Assembly (NCBI GenBank): GCA_026391235.1
Contig: JAPLDV010000472.1
Span: 1 to 5,084 of the forward strand
Length of the DNA: 5,084 bases
Direction of reading: 5' to 3'
Source of the DNA: Bacteroidia bacterium
Lineage (GTDB): Bacteria; Bacteroidota; Bacteroidia; Bacteroidales; UBA12481
Shown: positions 1 to 5,084 of the stretch, one piece after another
How positions within the stretch are numbered: position 1 is the first letter of the stretch
Layout of the letters: the number at the start of each line of letters is the position of its first letter
The notes under the pieces: generated by a model
What the model was told of the DNA's origin: nothing
The model's input: the letters and a program-made list of their open reading frames with translations, nothing else
The model's database searches: none
Program-made: the position numbers and the translations under genes

Positions 1-167
1 CCTTTAATGGGAAAATGCGATTCAAGATTGAACTTCCGGCCGATATGGATGTCAAAGGGATTGAAAATGCAGTAATGATCCACGAACTGACCGAAAAACA
101 TCTTCATGGATCCAAACCCAAAAAAATCGTGGTAGTGCCAAAGCGCATCATTAATATCGTATTTTAA
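1..167 (+). CDS. leuS: Leucine--tRNA ligase, C-terminal fragment
   Basis: The 3' end of a gene whose 5' part lies outside the window. It reads in frame from base 3 for 54 codons to TAA at 165-167. The peptide has the features of the LeuRS C-terminal tail: a KMRFKIELPAD strand, a helix containing ENAVMIHELTEKHL, and the closing PKKIVVVPKRIINIVF, which matches the family's usual 'KVIVVPGRIVNIVV'-like ending. LeuRS charges tRNA-Leu with leucine in the cytoplasm, and this small C-terminal domain contacts the tRNA elbow. The catalytic and editing domains cannot be assessed. The next gene starts 12 bases downstream in the same direction and the same reading frame, so the two are probably co-transcribed. 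Identification rests on recognising the tail motif only, but the match is distinctive. Confidence 0.9.
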   Translation, partial: FNGKMRFKIELPADMDVKGIENAVMIHELTEKHLHGSKPKKIVVVPKRIINIVF

Positions 168-179
168 ATTCCAAACCGC

Positions 180-1547
180 ATGCCATCAAAACCAAAAAGT
201 AAGGCAACCAGATTAGTTAAGAAGGAATTAAAATTTGTTAAGAGGGAATATAAGTTACTTAAGAGAATTTTCAAAAAGAAAAAGCACGCTATTTGGACCG
301 CTTCGGTCGGTTTCGGTCTGATCATGCTGGGTTGGGTAGCCGGTCATCTCAACTGGGAATTGATATTCAACAAGCAAACTATTACGGCTCCGATAATTGT
401 TCAACCGATAACCTATGACCGTTTTGAAATGCCGATTGATTCATTTGATCTTGAGACCATTTCGATCCGGCCGAATCAGCTTCCATCTGAAATTCTTCTG
501 GAAAGGGGTGTCAGCCTGGGCACAATAGACCGGATGGCAAAAGAATTCATGTATGTTTTCGATTTACGTAAAATGAAAGCCGGCAACCGGCTGAATTTCT
601 ATTATTCGCCCGATTCGTTGCATCAGCTTAAGTATATGATTTATGAGAAAAGTGTTTCACAATATGTTGTTTATAATTTCAGGGATTCGTTGCAGGTGAG
701 CCTGAAGCAGAAGGAAATCATAACCCAGGTATGTTATACCGAGGTCGTCATCAAGACCAACCTTTGGGATGCATTGGTAGCTGAAGGCATTCCCATTTCA
801 ATGGTAGTTGAGATTGCGAATGTTTTCCAATGGATGATTGATCTTACTTCGTTGAACAAAGGAGATCGTTTTGAGTTTATATATGAAAACCAAACAATTA
901 ATAATGAATCTATTGGCATTGGAAATTTATTTGCTGGCAAATGTCTTTACGGTAAAAGGTGGTTTGAGGCATACCAGTTTGAACAAAATGGCACCTCCAG
1001 CTACTTCAACGAAAAGGGAGAAAGCCTAAGGCGTGCGTTCCTGAAGGCACCCATAAGCTTAATCCATATCACTTCGAGGTTTACAAACAGCCGGATGCAT
1101 CCGATTCTAAGGATCCGCCGTCCGCACTTTGGGGTTGATTACGCCGCATCAACCGGAACCCCGGTTGTAAGTATTGGTGATGGGAAAGTGATTGAGAAGG
1201 GCCACAACGGTGGTGGTGGCAACACGCTTAAAATCAGGCTCAATAGCACTTTTACCACCGGATACATGCATCTATCGCGTTACGGAAACGGTATTGCCGT
1301 TGGATCAGCCGTGAAGCAGGGGGATGTTGTCGGCTATGTAGGCTCAACTGGATTATCCACAGGGCCGCACCTTGATTTCCGGATCTGGCAAAACGGAAAA
1401 CCGGTTGACCCCTTAAAGGTTGAGTCGCCTCCGGTTGAGCCGGTTGATCCAAAACTCCGGACAGCCTACGATTCTATTGTTAAAGTTTACCGGGCTGAAT
1501 TTGAACGATATAAGAAAGAGGGTTTAAACTCTCCAGATATGTTTTAA
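180..1547 (+). CDS. Membrane-anchored M23 (LytM/MepM-like) peptidoglycan endopeptidase
   Basis: A 455-residue protein, close in length to MepM-type murein DD-endopeptidases. Residues 1-36 are very basic (16 Lys/Arg). Residues 37-56 form one hydrophobic segment, probably a signal anchor with the rest in the periplasm. Residues about 95-290 resemble the two OapA/LysM-like regulatory domains that precede the peptidase in this family, including the YFNEKGESLRRAFLKAP linker. The M23 domain spans about 291-415. It keeps H316 and D320 (HFGVD, zinc ligands), H364 (YMHLSRY) and H397 (GPHLD), but the last zinc-ligand position of the HxH motif is D399. The function inferred from the family is cleavage of peptide crosslinks to allow wall growth. 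A tail of about 40 residues follows the domain. The ATG is the first after the leuS stop in this frame, and no Shine-Dalgarno site is seen. The 3' end overlaps purN by 68 bases. Confidence 0.9.
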   Translation: MPSKPKSKATRLVKKELKFVKREYKLLKRIFKKKKHAIWTASVGFGLIMLGWVAGHLNWELIFNKQTITAPIIVQPITYDRFEMPIDSFDLETISIRPNQLPSEILLERGVSLGTIDRMAKEFMYVFDLRKMKAGNRLNFYYSPDSLHQLKYMIYEKSVSQYVVYNFRDSLQVSLKQKEIITQVCYTEVVIKTNLWDALVAEGIPISMVVEIANVFQWMIDLTSLNKGDRFEFIYENQTINNESIGIGNLFAGKCLYGKRWFEAYQFEQNGTSSYFNEKGESLRRAFLKAPISLIHITSRFTNSRMHPILRIRRPHFGVDYAASTGTPVVSIGDGKVIEKGHNGGGGNTLKIRLNSTFTTGYMHLSRYGNGIAVGSAVKQGDVVGYVGSTGLSTGPHLDFRIWQNGKPVDPLKVESPPVEPVDPKLRTAYDSIVKVYRAEFERYKKEGLNSPDMF

Positions 1548-2091
1548 TGGTTTCCGGGTAATGCCGGTGTTCCAGCTGATGGATCCGGTTTGCCAGATCT
1601 GCCGGAGTATCATCCGGAAGTACTGGGCATTCAGCCTGAAACAGGATTTTGCCATGGTCATATTCTTCATCGATCAGATGTATGGAAATTCCTGATTTTT
1701 TGCACCCGTCGCGGATTACAGCCTCATGAACCTTCATACCATACATCCCCTTACCTCCATAGTCAGGAAGCAATGCAGGATGGATATTGATGATTCTCTG
1801 TGGAAAAGTTATCAACAGGTAATCAGGGACCAGCCACAAGAAACCGGCAAGAGCCAGAACATCTATGGCTGCTTCTTTCAATACCTCAAGCACCCGCCGT
1901 GTTTTATAAAAAGTATTCCGATCAAAAACCATGACCGGAACAGAAAGATTTTTAGCCCTTTCAAGCACATAAGCCTCAGCATTATTCGATAAAACCAACT
2001 TCACCGAATGAGTCTGATCCATTGAAAAGTAGTGGATAATCTGTTCAGCATTAGACCCGGAACCTGATGCAAAAATTGCTATATTACTCAT
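1480..2091 (-). CDS. purN: Phosphoribosylglycinamide formyltransferase (GART)
   Basis: A 203-residue cytoplasmic enzyme of de novo purine synthesis. It transfers a formyl group from 10-formyltetrahydrofolate to glycinamide ribonucleotide. The N-terminus has the phosphate-binding FASGSGSNAEQI loop (G10-N14). The catalytic triad is complete: N102 and H104 in INIHPALLPDYGGKGMYG, and D145 in DEEYDHGKI. The region through HQLEHRHYPETIK (about 171-183) matches the normal end of the family fold. About 15-20 further residues with no recognised motif run into DNA that also encodes the C-terminus of the M23 peptidase on the other strand. The start at 2091 gives the expected MSNIAIFASG beginning. The gene is divergent from acpP across about 200 bases. 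It is probably functional, since every key residue is present. Confidence 0.95.
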   Translation of the reverse strand: MSNIAIFASGSGSNAEQIIHYFSMDQTHSVKLVLSNNAEAYVLERAKNLSVPVMVFDRNTFYKTRRVLEVLKEAAIDVLALAGFLWLVPDYLLITFPQRIINIHPALLPDYGGKGMYGMKVHEAVIRDGCKKSGISIHLIDEEYDHGKILFQAECPVLPDDTPADLANRIHQLEHRHYPETIKTYLESLNPLSYIVQIQPGKL

Positions 2092-2107
2092 TATTTTATA
2101 GTTGCCG

Positions 2108-2139
2108 CAAATATTTCGAAGGACATAAACCTTTTCAAC
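2108..2139 (-). promoter_or_regulatory. Candidate promoter for purN (Bacteroidota sigma type)
   Basis: Read on the minus strand, GTTG (2139-2136), a 20-base spacer and AATATTTG (2115-2108) approximate the Bacteroidota pattern TTTG-N19-21-TAnnTTTG, with one mismatch in each box. Transcription would start a few bases downstream, near 2100-2104, leaving a leader of roughly 10 bases before the purN ATG. The spacing is good but both boxes are imperfect in an AT-rich region, so chance is possible. Confidence 0.4.
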
Positions 2140-2202
2140 CGGCCATTAAAAATGAAAAAATAACCAGTAATTTTTTTGGTCAAAATAAAAAAACTCATTT
2201 TT

Positions 2203-2234
2203 TTTGATAATCAGGATGAGAAGTGCTTTATTTG
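2203..2234 (+). promoter_or_regulatory. Candidate promoter for acpP-fabF-rnc
   Basis: A perfect TTTG (2203-2206), a 20-base spacer and TTTATTTG (2227-2234, one mismatch to TAnnTTTG) fit the -33/-7 promoter pattern known from Bacteroides. Transcription would begin near 2238-2241, giving an AT-rich leader of about 50 bases ahead of the acpP ATG at 2293. Runs of A or T lie just upstream (2148-2205) and may act like an UP element. No Shine-Dalgarno site precedes acpP; the leader ends in TTAATTAAAACTTTAAAGCT, the A-rich type usual in this phylum. Confidence 0.55.
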
Positions 2235-2292
2235 CAAGGCAAAAATTTTCAGGATTGCTGCTTAATTTATTATTAATTAAAACTTTAAAGCT

Positions 2293-2532
2293 ATGTCAGA
2301 CATTGAATCCAGAGTTAAGGCAATTATCGTAGACAAGCTGGGCGTTGACGAATCTGAAGTAACCCGCGAATCCAGCTTCACCAATGATCTCGGAGCTGAC
2401 TCACTTGATACGGTTGAGCTGATCATGGAATTTGAAAAGGAATTTAACCTTGCTATTCCGGATGATCAGGCAGAAACGATCGTAACCGTTGGTGATGCGG
2501 TGAAGTACGTTGAGGAAAACACAAAAGGGTAA
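2293..2532 (+). CDS. acpP: Acyl carrier protein
   Basis: A 79-residue acidic protein, the normal length for ACP. It carries growing acyl chains as thioesters on a 4'-phosphopantetheine arm in cytoplasmic type II fatty acid synthesis. The attachment site is S37 in the [10 protein letters not shown] motif at the start of helix II, the acidic recognition helix (E42, E46, E48, E50) that docks partner enzymes such as FabF. The sequence aligns end to end with the family: helix I at about 3-16, helix II about 37-52, helix III about 57-62, helix IV about 66-76. fabF follows 26 bases downstream, and a promoter candidate lies about 60 bases upstream. The start gives the standard [12 protein letters not shown] beginning. 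Confidence 0.97.
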   Translation: MSDIESRVKAIIVDKLGVDESEVTRESSFTNDLGADSLDTVELIMEFEKEFNLAIPDDQAETIVTVGDAVKYVEENTKG

Positions 2533-2555
2533 CTTAACCATAATTTTGGGTTAGG
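2533..2555 (+). other. Hairpin between acpP and fabF
   Basis: CTTAACC (2533-2539) can pair with GGTTAGG (2549-2555) over seven base pairs, one of them T-G, closing a nine-base loop. The stem begins right after the acpP stop codon and ends three bases before the fabF ATG, so it fills almost the whole gap. It has no T run after it, so it is not a typical terminator. It could limit fabF translation or protect the 3' end of an acpP message. Stability is modest and its function is inferred. Confidence 0.35.
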
Positions 2556-2558
2556 AAT

Positions 2559-3812
2559 ATGGCATTAAAACGGGTAGTTGTAACAGGTCTCGGTGCGTTG
2601 ACACCGATAGGTAATACAGTACAGGAGTTCCGCGAATCACTGTTTAATGGTGTTAGCGGGGCTGTTCTGATTACCCGTTTTGATACTTCCCTTCACAAAA
2701 CGAAGTTTGCCTGCGAATTGAAAAATTATGATGCAGGCAATTTTTTTGATCGTAAGGAAGCCCGGAAACTCGATCCCTATTGTCAATACGCCATTATCAG
2801 TGCTGATGAAGCGATCAGGGATTCCGGCCTTAAACTTGAAGAAATCGACAAGGACCGGGTTGGTGTAATTATGTCATCAGGTATTGGTGGCATGGGTACT
2901 TTTGAAGATGAGATAGCCGCTTTTGCCACTGGCGATGGCACCCCCAGGTTCAGTCCGTTTTTTGTCCCCAAAATGATATCGGATATCGCTTCCGGGCAAA
3001 TCTCGATTAAGTACGGTTTCCGCGGCCCCAACTATTCCACTGTGGCAGCATGCGCCTCATCGACCGTCTCTTTGATCAATGCATTCGATCACATCCGCCT
3101 CGGCCGGGTCGATGTCATGGTTGCTGGTGGTTCCGAAGCACCGGTTACACCAGCAGGATTGGGCGGTTTTAATTCCCTCCATGCCTTGTCTACCCGAAAT
3201 GATGATTATCAAACAGCATCCCGGCCATTTGATTTAGACCGAGATGGCTTTGTAATGGCAGAAGGTGGAGGTGCTTTGATACTCGAAGAATATGAACATG
3301 CAATTAAACGGGGTGCTAAAATCTATTGTGAACTCGTTGGAGGAGGCTTATCAGCTGATGCCTTTCACCTTACTGCGCCCCATCCTGAGGGTTTGGGCGC
3401 TGCGCTGGTAATGCAAAACGCATTGGCAGATGCAGGCTTAAACCCGGAAGCAATCGATTATATTAATGTTCACGGCACTTCAACGCCACTGGGTGATGTG
3501 GCCGAACCTTTGGCTGTTCTTTCTGTTTTTAAAGAACATGCATATAAACTCAGCATTAGTGCAACCAAATCCATGCATGGCCATTTATTAGGTGCCGCCG
3601 GTGCTATCGAAGCCATTGCCTGTATTTTCGCAATCCTGGATAGCAAAATCCCGCCAACAATCAATCATTTTACCGATGATCCGCAGATTGACAGCAAACT
3701 GGATTTTACATTCAATAAAGCTAAAGAACACGAAGTCAGGTATGCGCTAAGTAATACATTCGGATTCGGCGGCCATAACGCTACCGTCATTTTTAAAAAA
3801 ATGGATGCCTGA
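2559..3812 (+). CDS. fabF: Beta-ketoacyl-ACP synthase II (FabF)
   Basis: A 417-residue condensing enzyme, full length for the family. It joins malonyl-ACP to an acyl-ACP with loss of CO2, forming beta-ketoacyl-ACP in the cytoplasmic fatty acid elongation cycle. The Cys-His-His triad is complete: C165 in TVAACASS, H305 in NVHGTSTPLGD and H342 in GHLLGAAGA. The supporting lysine is K337 (SATKSMHGH). The gating-loop motif FGFGGHN starts at 401, with F403 the likely gatekeeper. The three histidine/cysteine sites sit two residues beyond their E. coli FabF positions, so this is a close FabF homologue rather than FabB or FabH. The start gives MALKRVVVTGLGALTPIGN, the standard N-terminus. AGGA lies only two bases before the ATG, too close for a normal ribosome binding site. 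rnc starts three bases after the TGA stop. Confidence 0.97.
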   Translation: MALKRVVVTGLGALTPIGNTVQEFRESLFNGVSGAVLITRFDTSLHKTKFACELKNYDAGNFFDRKEARKLDPYCQYAIISADEAIRDSGLKLEEIDKDRVGVIMSSGIGGMGTFEDEIAAFATGDGTPRFSPFFVPKMISDIASGQISIKYGFRGPNYSTVAACASSTVSLINAFDHIRLGRVDVMVAGGSEAPVTPAGLGGFNSLHALSTRNDDYQTASRPFDLDRDGFVMAEGGGALILEEYEHAIKRGAKIYCELVGGGLSADAFHLTAPHPEGLGAALVMQNALADAGLNPEAIDYINVHGTSTPLGDVAEPLAVLSVFKEHAYKLSISATKSMHGHLLGAAGAIEAIACIFAILDSKIPPTINHFTDDPQIDSKLDFTFNKAKEHEVRYALSNTFGFGGHNATVIFKKMDA

Positions 3813-3815
3813 CCC

Positions 3816-4505
3816 GTGAAGGGCTCTCCAAAAAAGATTTTCTATTTCCGCATGATCCGCATTCTGGGCTTTTTACCCGGAAAAGTGGGACTGTATGAAC
3901 TTGCTTTTATACACAAATCAGCATCTCTTTCCGACTCCAAAGGCAATCCGCTCAATTACGAACGTCTCGAATATCTTGGCGATGCTGTCCTGGGTGTGAT
4001 CATTGCCGAATTCTTATATCGCCAATTTCCCGACCGGAATGAGGGATTTCTTACGAAAATGCGATCCAAAATTGTTAACGGCGACAACCTGTCGATGCTT
4101 ACGCAGCAAATGGGGCTCAGCCAATTATTGGACAACCGGATTCAGAACGAACAAGCCAACCGCCATATACTCGGCGATGCTTTCGAAGCCTTGATCGGAG
4201 CCATATACCTGGATAAAGGCTACAGGAGAACCAGGAGATTCGTCCTTCGCAGGGTCATCCGAAAACATATCGACCTGATTGAACTTGAACGGAATGAAAC
4301 CAACTTTAAAAGCCAGCTAATTGAATGGGCTCAGAAGAACCGGAAGGAAATCACTTTCTATACAGATATAGAACCGTATGATCCCACCCTCTTTATATCT
4401 TTTGTCGGCATTGGTGATACCTTGTTTGGAAGTGGTACCGGAGCTTCCAAGAAAGAGGCCGAACAAAATGCAGCTCTGGAAACCCTGAAAGAACTGAAAG
4501 TATAA
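3816..4505 (+). CDS. rnc: Ribonuclease III
   Basis: A 229-residue double-strand-specific endoribonuclease that matures rRNA precursors and cuts structured mRNAs. The nuclease signature NYERLEYLGDAVLG (47-60) supplies E49, E52 and D56. EGFLTKMRSK (76-85) supplies E76, and GDAFEALIGAIYLD (120-133) supplies the catalytic D121 and E124. A double-stranded RNA-binding domain covers about 163-228, with GSGTGASKKEAEQNAA near its end. The start is GTG, three bases after the fabF stop and in the same frame. That stop blocks any upstream start. An internal ATG at 3852 (M13) is possible, but it would cut into the conserved ILGFLPGKVGLYELAFIHKSAS region. From memory, Bacteroidota homologues often have a somewhat longer N-terminus. 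The tight spacing suggests translational coupling to fabF. Confidence 0.95.
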   Translation: MKGSPKKIFYFRMIRILGFLPGKVGLYELAFIHKSASLSDSKGNPLNYERLEYLGDAVLGVIIAEFLYRQFPDRNEGFLTKMRSKIVNGDNLSMLTQQMGLSQLLDNRIQNEQANRHILGDAFEALIGAIYLDKGYRRTRRFVLRRVIRKHIDLIELERNETNFKSQLIEWAQKNRKEITFYTDIEPYDPTLFISFVGIGDTLFGSGTGASKKEAEQNAALETLKELKV

Positions 4506-4514
4506 AATGGATAA

Positions 4515-4733
4515 AACACGGAGATTTCCCCTATCGCAAAACACCGGTTCGCCGCTATATGGAAGGAAGGACAATGGTTGACGGCTTATCGTCAGGTTGA
4601 TTTTCTGTTGGCAGTTTCCGTTCAGGATCAGGGGGATCAGTATCTCGATGAGCTTAAAAATACAATAGGTACAAAGATCCGGCAGATCAGGGGGTTATTC
4701 AAAGTGCCATTACCATCCTTTTGCTATCTTTGA
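4515..4733 (+). pseudogene. Probable remnant of an IPExxVDY-family protein (C-terminal part)
   Basis: A 72-codon open stretch ending at TGA 4731-4733, with no ATG or GTG in frame and blocked upstream by TAA at 4512. The segment containing LTAYRQVDFLLAVSV, followed by DQYLDELKNTIGTKIRQIRG and LFKV, resembles the C-terminal third of the IPExxVDY family. That is a small Bacteroidota family of unknown function, about 150 residues long and, as I recall, often encoded next to rnc. Here IPE is replaced by LTAY while the Q-V-D-F core remains. About 80-90 N-terminal residues are missing and only about ten bases separate this frame from the rnc stop, which suggests a deletion. A TTG at 4578 could start a 51-residue peptide, but nothing supports that. 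The assignment comes from remembered family patterns and is moderate at best. Confidence 0.4.
4725..4732 (+). promoter_or_regulatory. Candidate -7 box for the histidine kinase gene
   Basis: TATCTTTG is a perfect match to the Bacteroidota TAnnTTTG element and ends five bases before the ATG at 4738. No clear TTTG is found about 20 bases upstream, where the sequence reads CAAAG, so the -33 box is weak or missing. If used, transcription would start at or within about three bases of the start codon, giving a leaderless or nearly leaderless message. The box also overlaps the last codons of the upstream gene remnant. Confidence 0.45.
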
Positions 4734-4737
4734 TGGC

Positions 4738-5084
4738 ATGAGGAGAACCTTTATCTGGATTTTGTCGATCGTCAGTTCTGCTGCGGTTATTGCCCTCATA
4801 TTCATCCAACTCATCTGGGTGCAGGATGCATTTGAGGTTCAGAAACAACAATTCAACTTATTAATCAACAAGAGTCTGGCCCAGATTACCTCAAGACTGG
4901 AACTTAAGGAAACCATTAACCAGATCCAGGGGGAGCTGGTTCGATCCGGTGACAGCCTCGGACTGAGCAGACTGAATCTTCCCAAATCCCTCACCACAAC
5001 TGATGACAATCAAGTTTATGATTCTCCGGAAATCAACCAAAGCCAGTATTCTTTTCAAGACCTGGATCCGGGCAATATAGAAAC
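4738..5084 (+). CDS. Probable sensor histidine kinase, N-terminal fragment
   Basis: The first 115 codons of a gene that runs off the window end without a stop. Residues 1-3 (MRR) are positive, and residues 4-28 form a hydrophobic membrane segment ending in FIQLIWVQDAFEVQKQQF. This 'IQLxW...A..V...QF...' pattern directly after the first membrane helix is typical of the N-termini of Bacteroidota two-component sensor kinases. It is followed by a helical stretch (about 32-68, NLLINKSLAQITSRLELKE) and then a polar, Ser/Asp/Asn-rich region (about 69-115), probably the start of a periplasmic sensor domain. The HisKA and ATPase domains would lie beyond the window, so the kinase assignment is inferred from the N-terminal pattern. 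The gene is separated from rnc by a 232-base gap and has its own promoter-like box. Confidence 0.65.
   Translation, partial: MRRTFIWILSIVSSAAVIALIFIQLIWVQDAFEVQKQQFNLLINKSLAQITSRLELKETINQIQGELVRSGDSLGLSRLNLPKSLTTTDDNQVYDSPEINQSQYSFQDLDPGNIE

Noticed and set aside
1252..1452. A 66-codon open frame on the minus strand within the M23 gene.
   Set aside because: It lies opposite the conserved M23 catalytic domain and its translation has no family-like features.
1572..1625. Clustered CCGG, GGATCC and CAGATCTG palindromes that might form a terminator between the M23 gene and purN.
   Set aside because: They lie inside the conserved part of the purN coding sequence, do not form a long continuous stem, and have no following T run.
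1590..1992. Open frames on the plus strand opposite purN.
   Set aside because: They show no recognisable motif and lie wholly antisense to a clearly conserved purN with an intact catalytic triad.
2553..2561. AGGA just upstream of the fabF ATG as a Shine-Dalgarno site.
   Set aside because: It ends only two bases before the ATG, too close for normal pairing with 16S rRNA. Other genes here also lack such sites, and part of it lies in the hairpin stem.
4626..4694. GATCAGGGGG occurs twice, at 4626-4635 and 4685-4694, with a further GATCAG at 4635-4640.
   Set aside because: Only two full copies, read in different codon frames of the gene remnant, with no matching flanks. Most likely chance; no sign of a repeat family or insertion ends.
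4741..4745. AGGAG immediately after the histidine kinase ATG.
   Set aside because: It forms codons 2-3 (Arg-Arg), a normal positive-inside start for a membrane segment, and no good start lies downstream of it.
1..5084. A new multi-gene system such as a defence, mobile or secretion cassette.
   Set aside because: All intact genes belong to well-known housekeeping or envelope families in an ordinary arrangement, with no repeats, integrase, transposase or unknown conserved gene cluster visible.

Overview
This window looks like chromosomal housekeeping DNA from a member of the Bacteroidota. Several things point there. The LeuRS, PurN and RNase III sequences have that group's flavour. The genes lack Shine-Dalgarno sites. 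Promoter-like sites follow the Bacteroidota pattern TTTG, about 20 bases, then TAnnTTTG. The order purN (divergent), acpP, fabF, rnc is, as I recall, common in the phylum. Genus-level placement is not possible from this sequence alone.

Layout. Bases 1-167 hold the last 54 codons of leuS (leucyl-tRNA synthetase). Twelve bases later, in the same direction, a 455-residue membrane-anchored M23/LytM peptidase of the MepM type (180-1547) begins. It meets purN head-on (minus strand, 1480-2091), and their 3' ends overlap by 68 bases. An AT-rich intergenic region of about 200 bases (2092-2292) carries divergent promoter candidates for purN and for the cluster acpP (2293-2532), fabF (2559-3812) and rnc (3816-4505). 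After rnc, 4506-4737 has no intact gene. One frame there encodes what resembles the C-terminal part of an IPExxVDY-family protein without a start codon, probably a gene remnant. A perfect TATCTTTG box ends five bases before the ATG of the last gene, the 5' part of a probable sensor histidine kinase (4738 to the window end).

How the genes work together. AcpP carries acyl chains and FabF elongates them in type II fatty acid synthesis. rnc starts three bases after the fabF stop and is probably co-translated. purN supplies a purine biosynthesis step that uses formyl-tetrahydrofolate, and the M23 protein probably trims peptidoglycan crosslinks. I found no mobile element, CRISPR array, RNA gene or defence-like cassette, and no evidence of a new multi-gene system. 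The points worth a second look are local: a changed metal-ligand position in the peptidase, the convergent overlap, the eroded gene after rnc, a possibly leaderless kinase transcript, and a hairpin between acpP and fabF.
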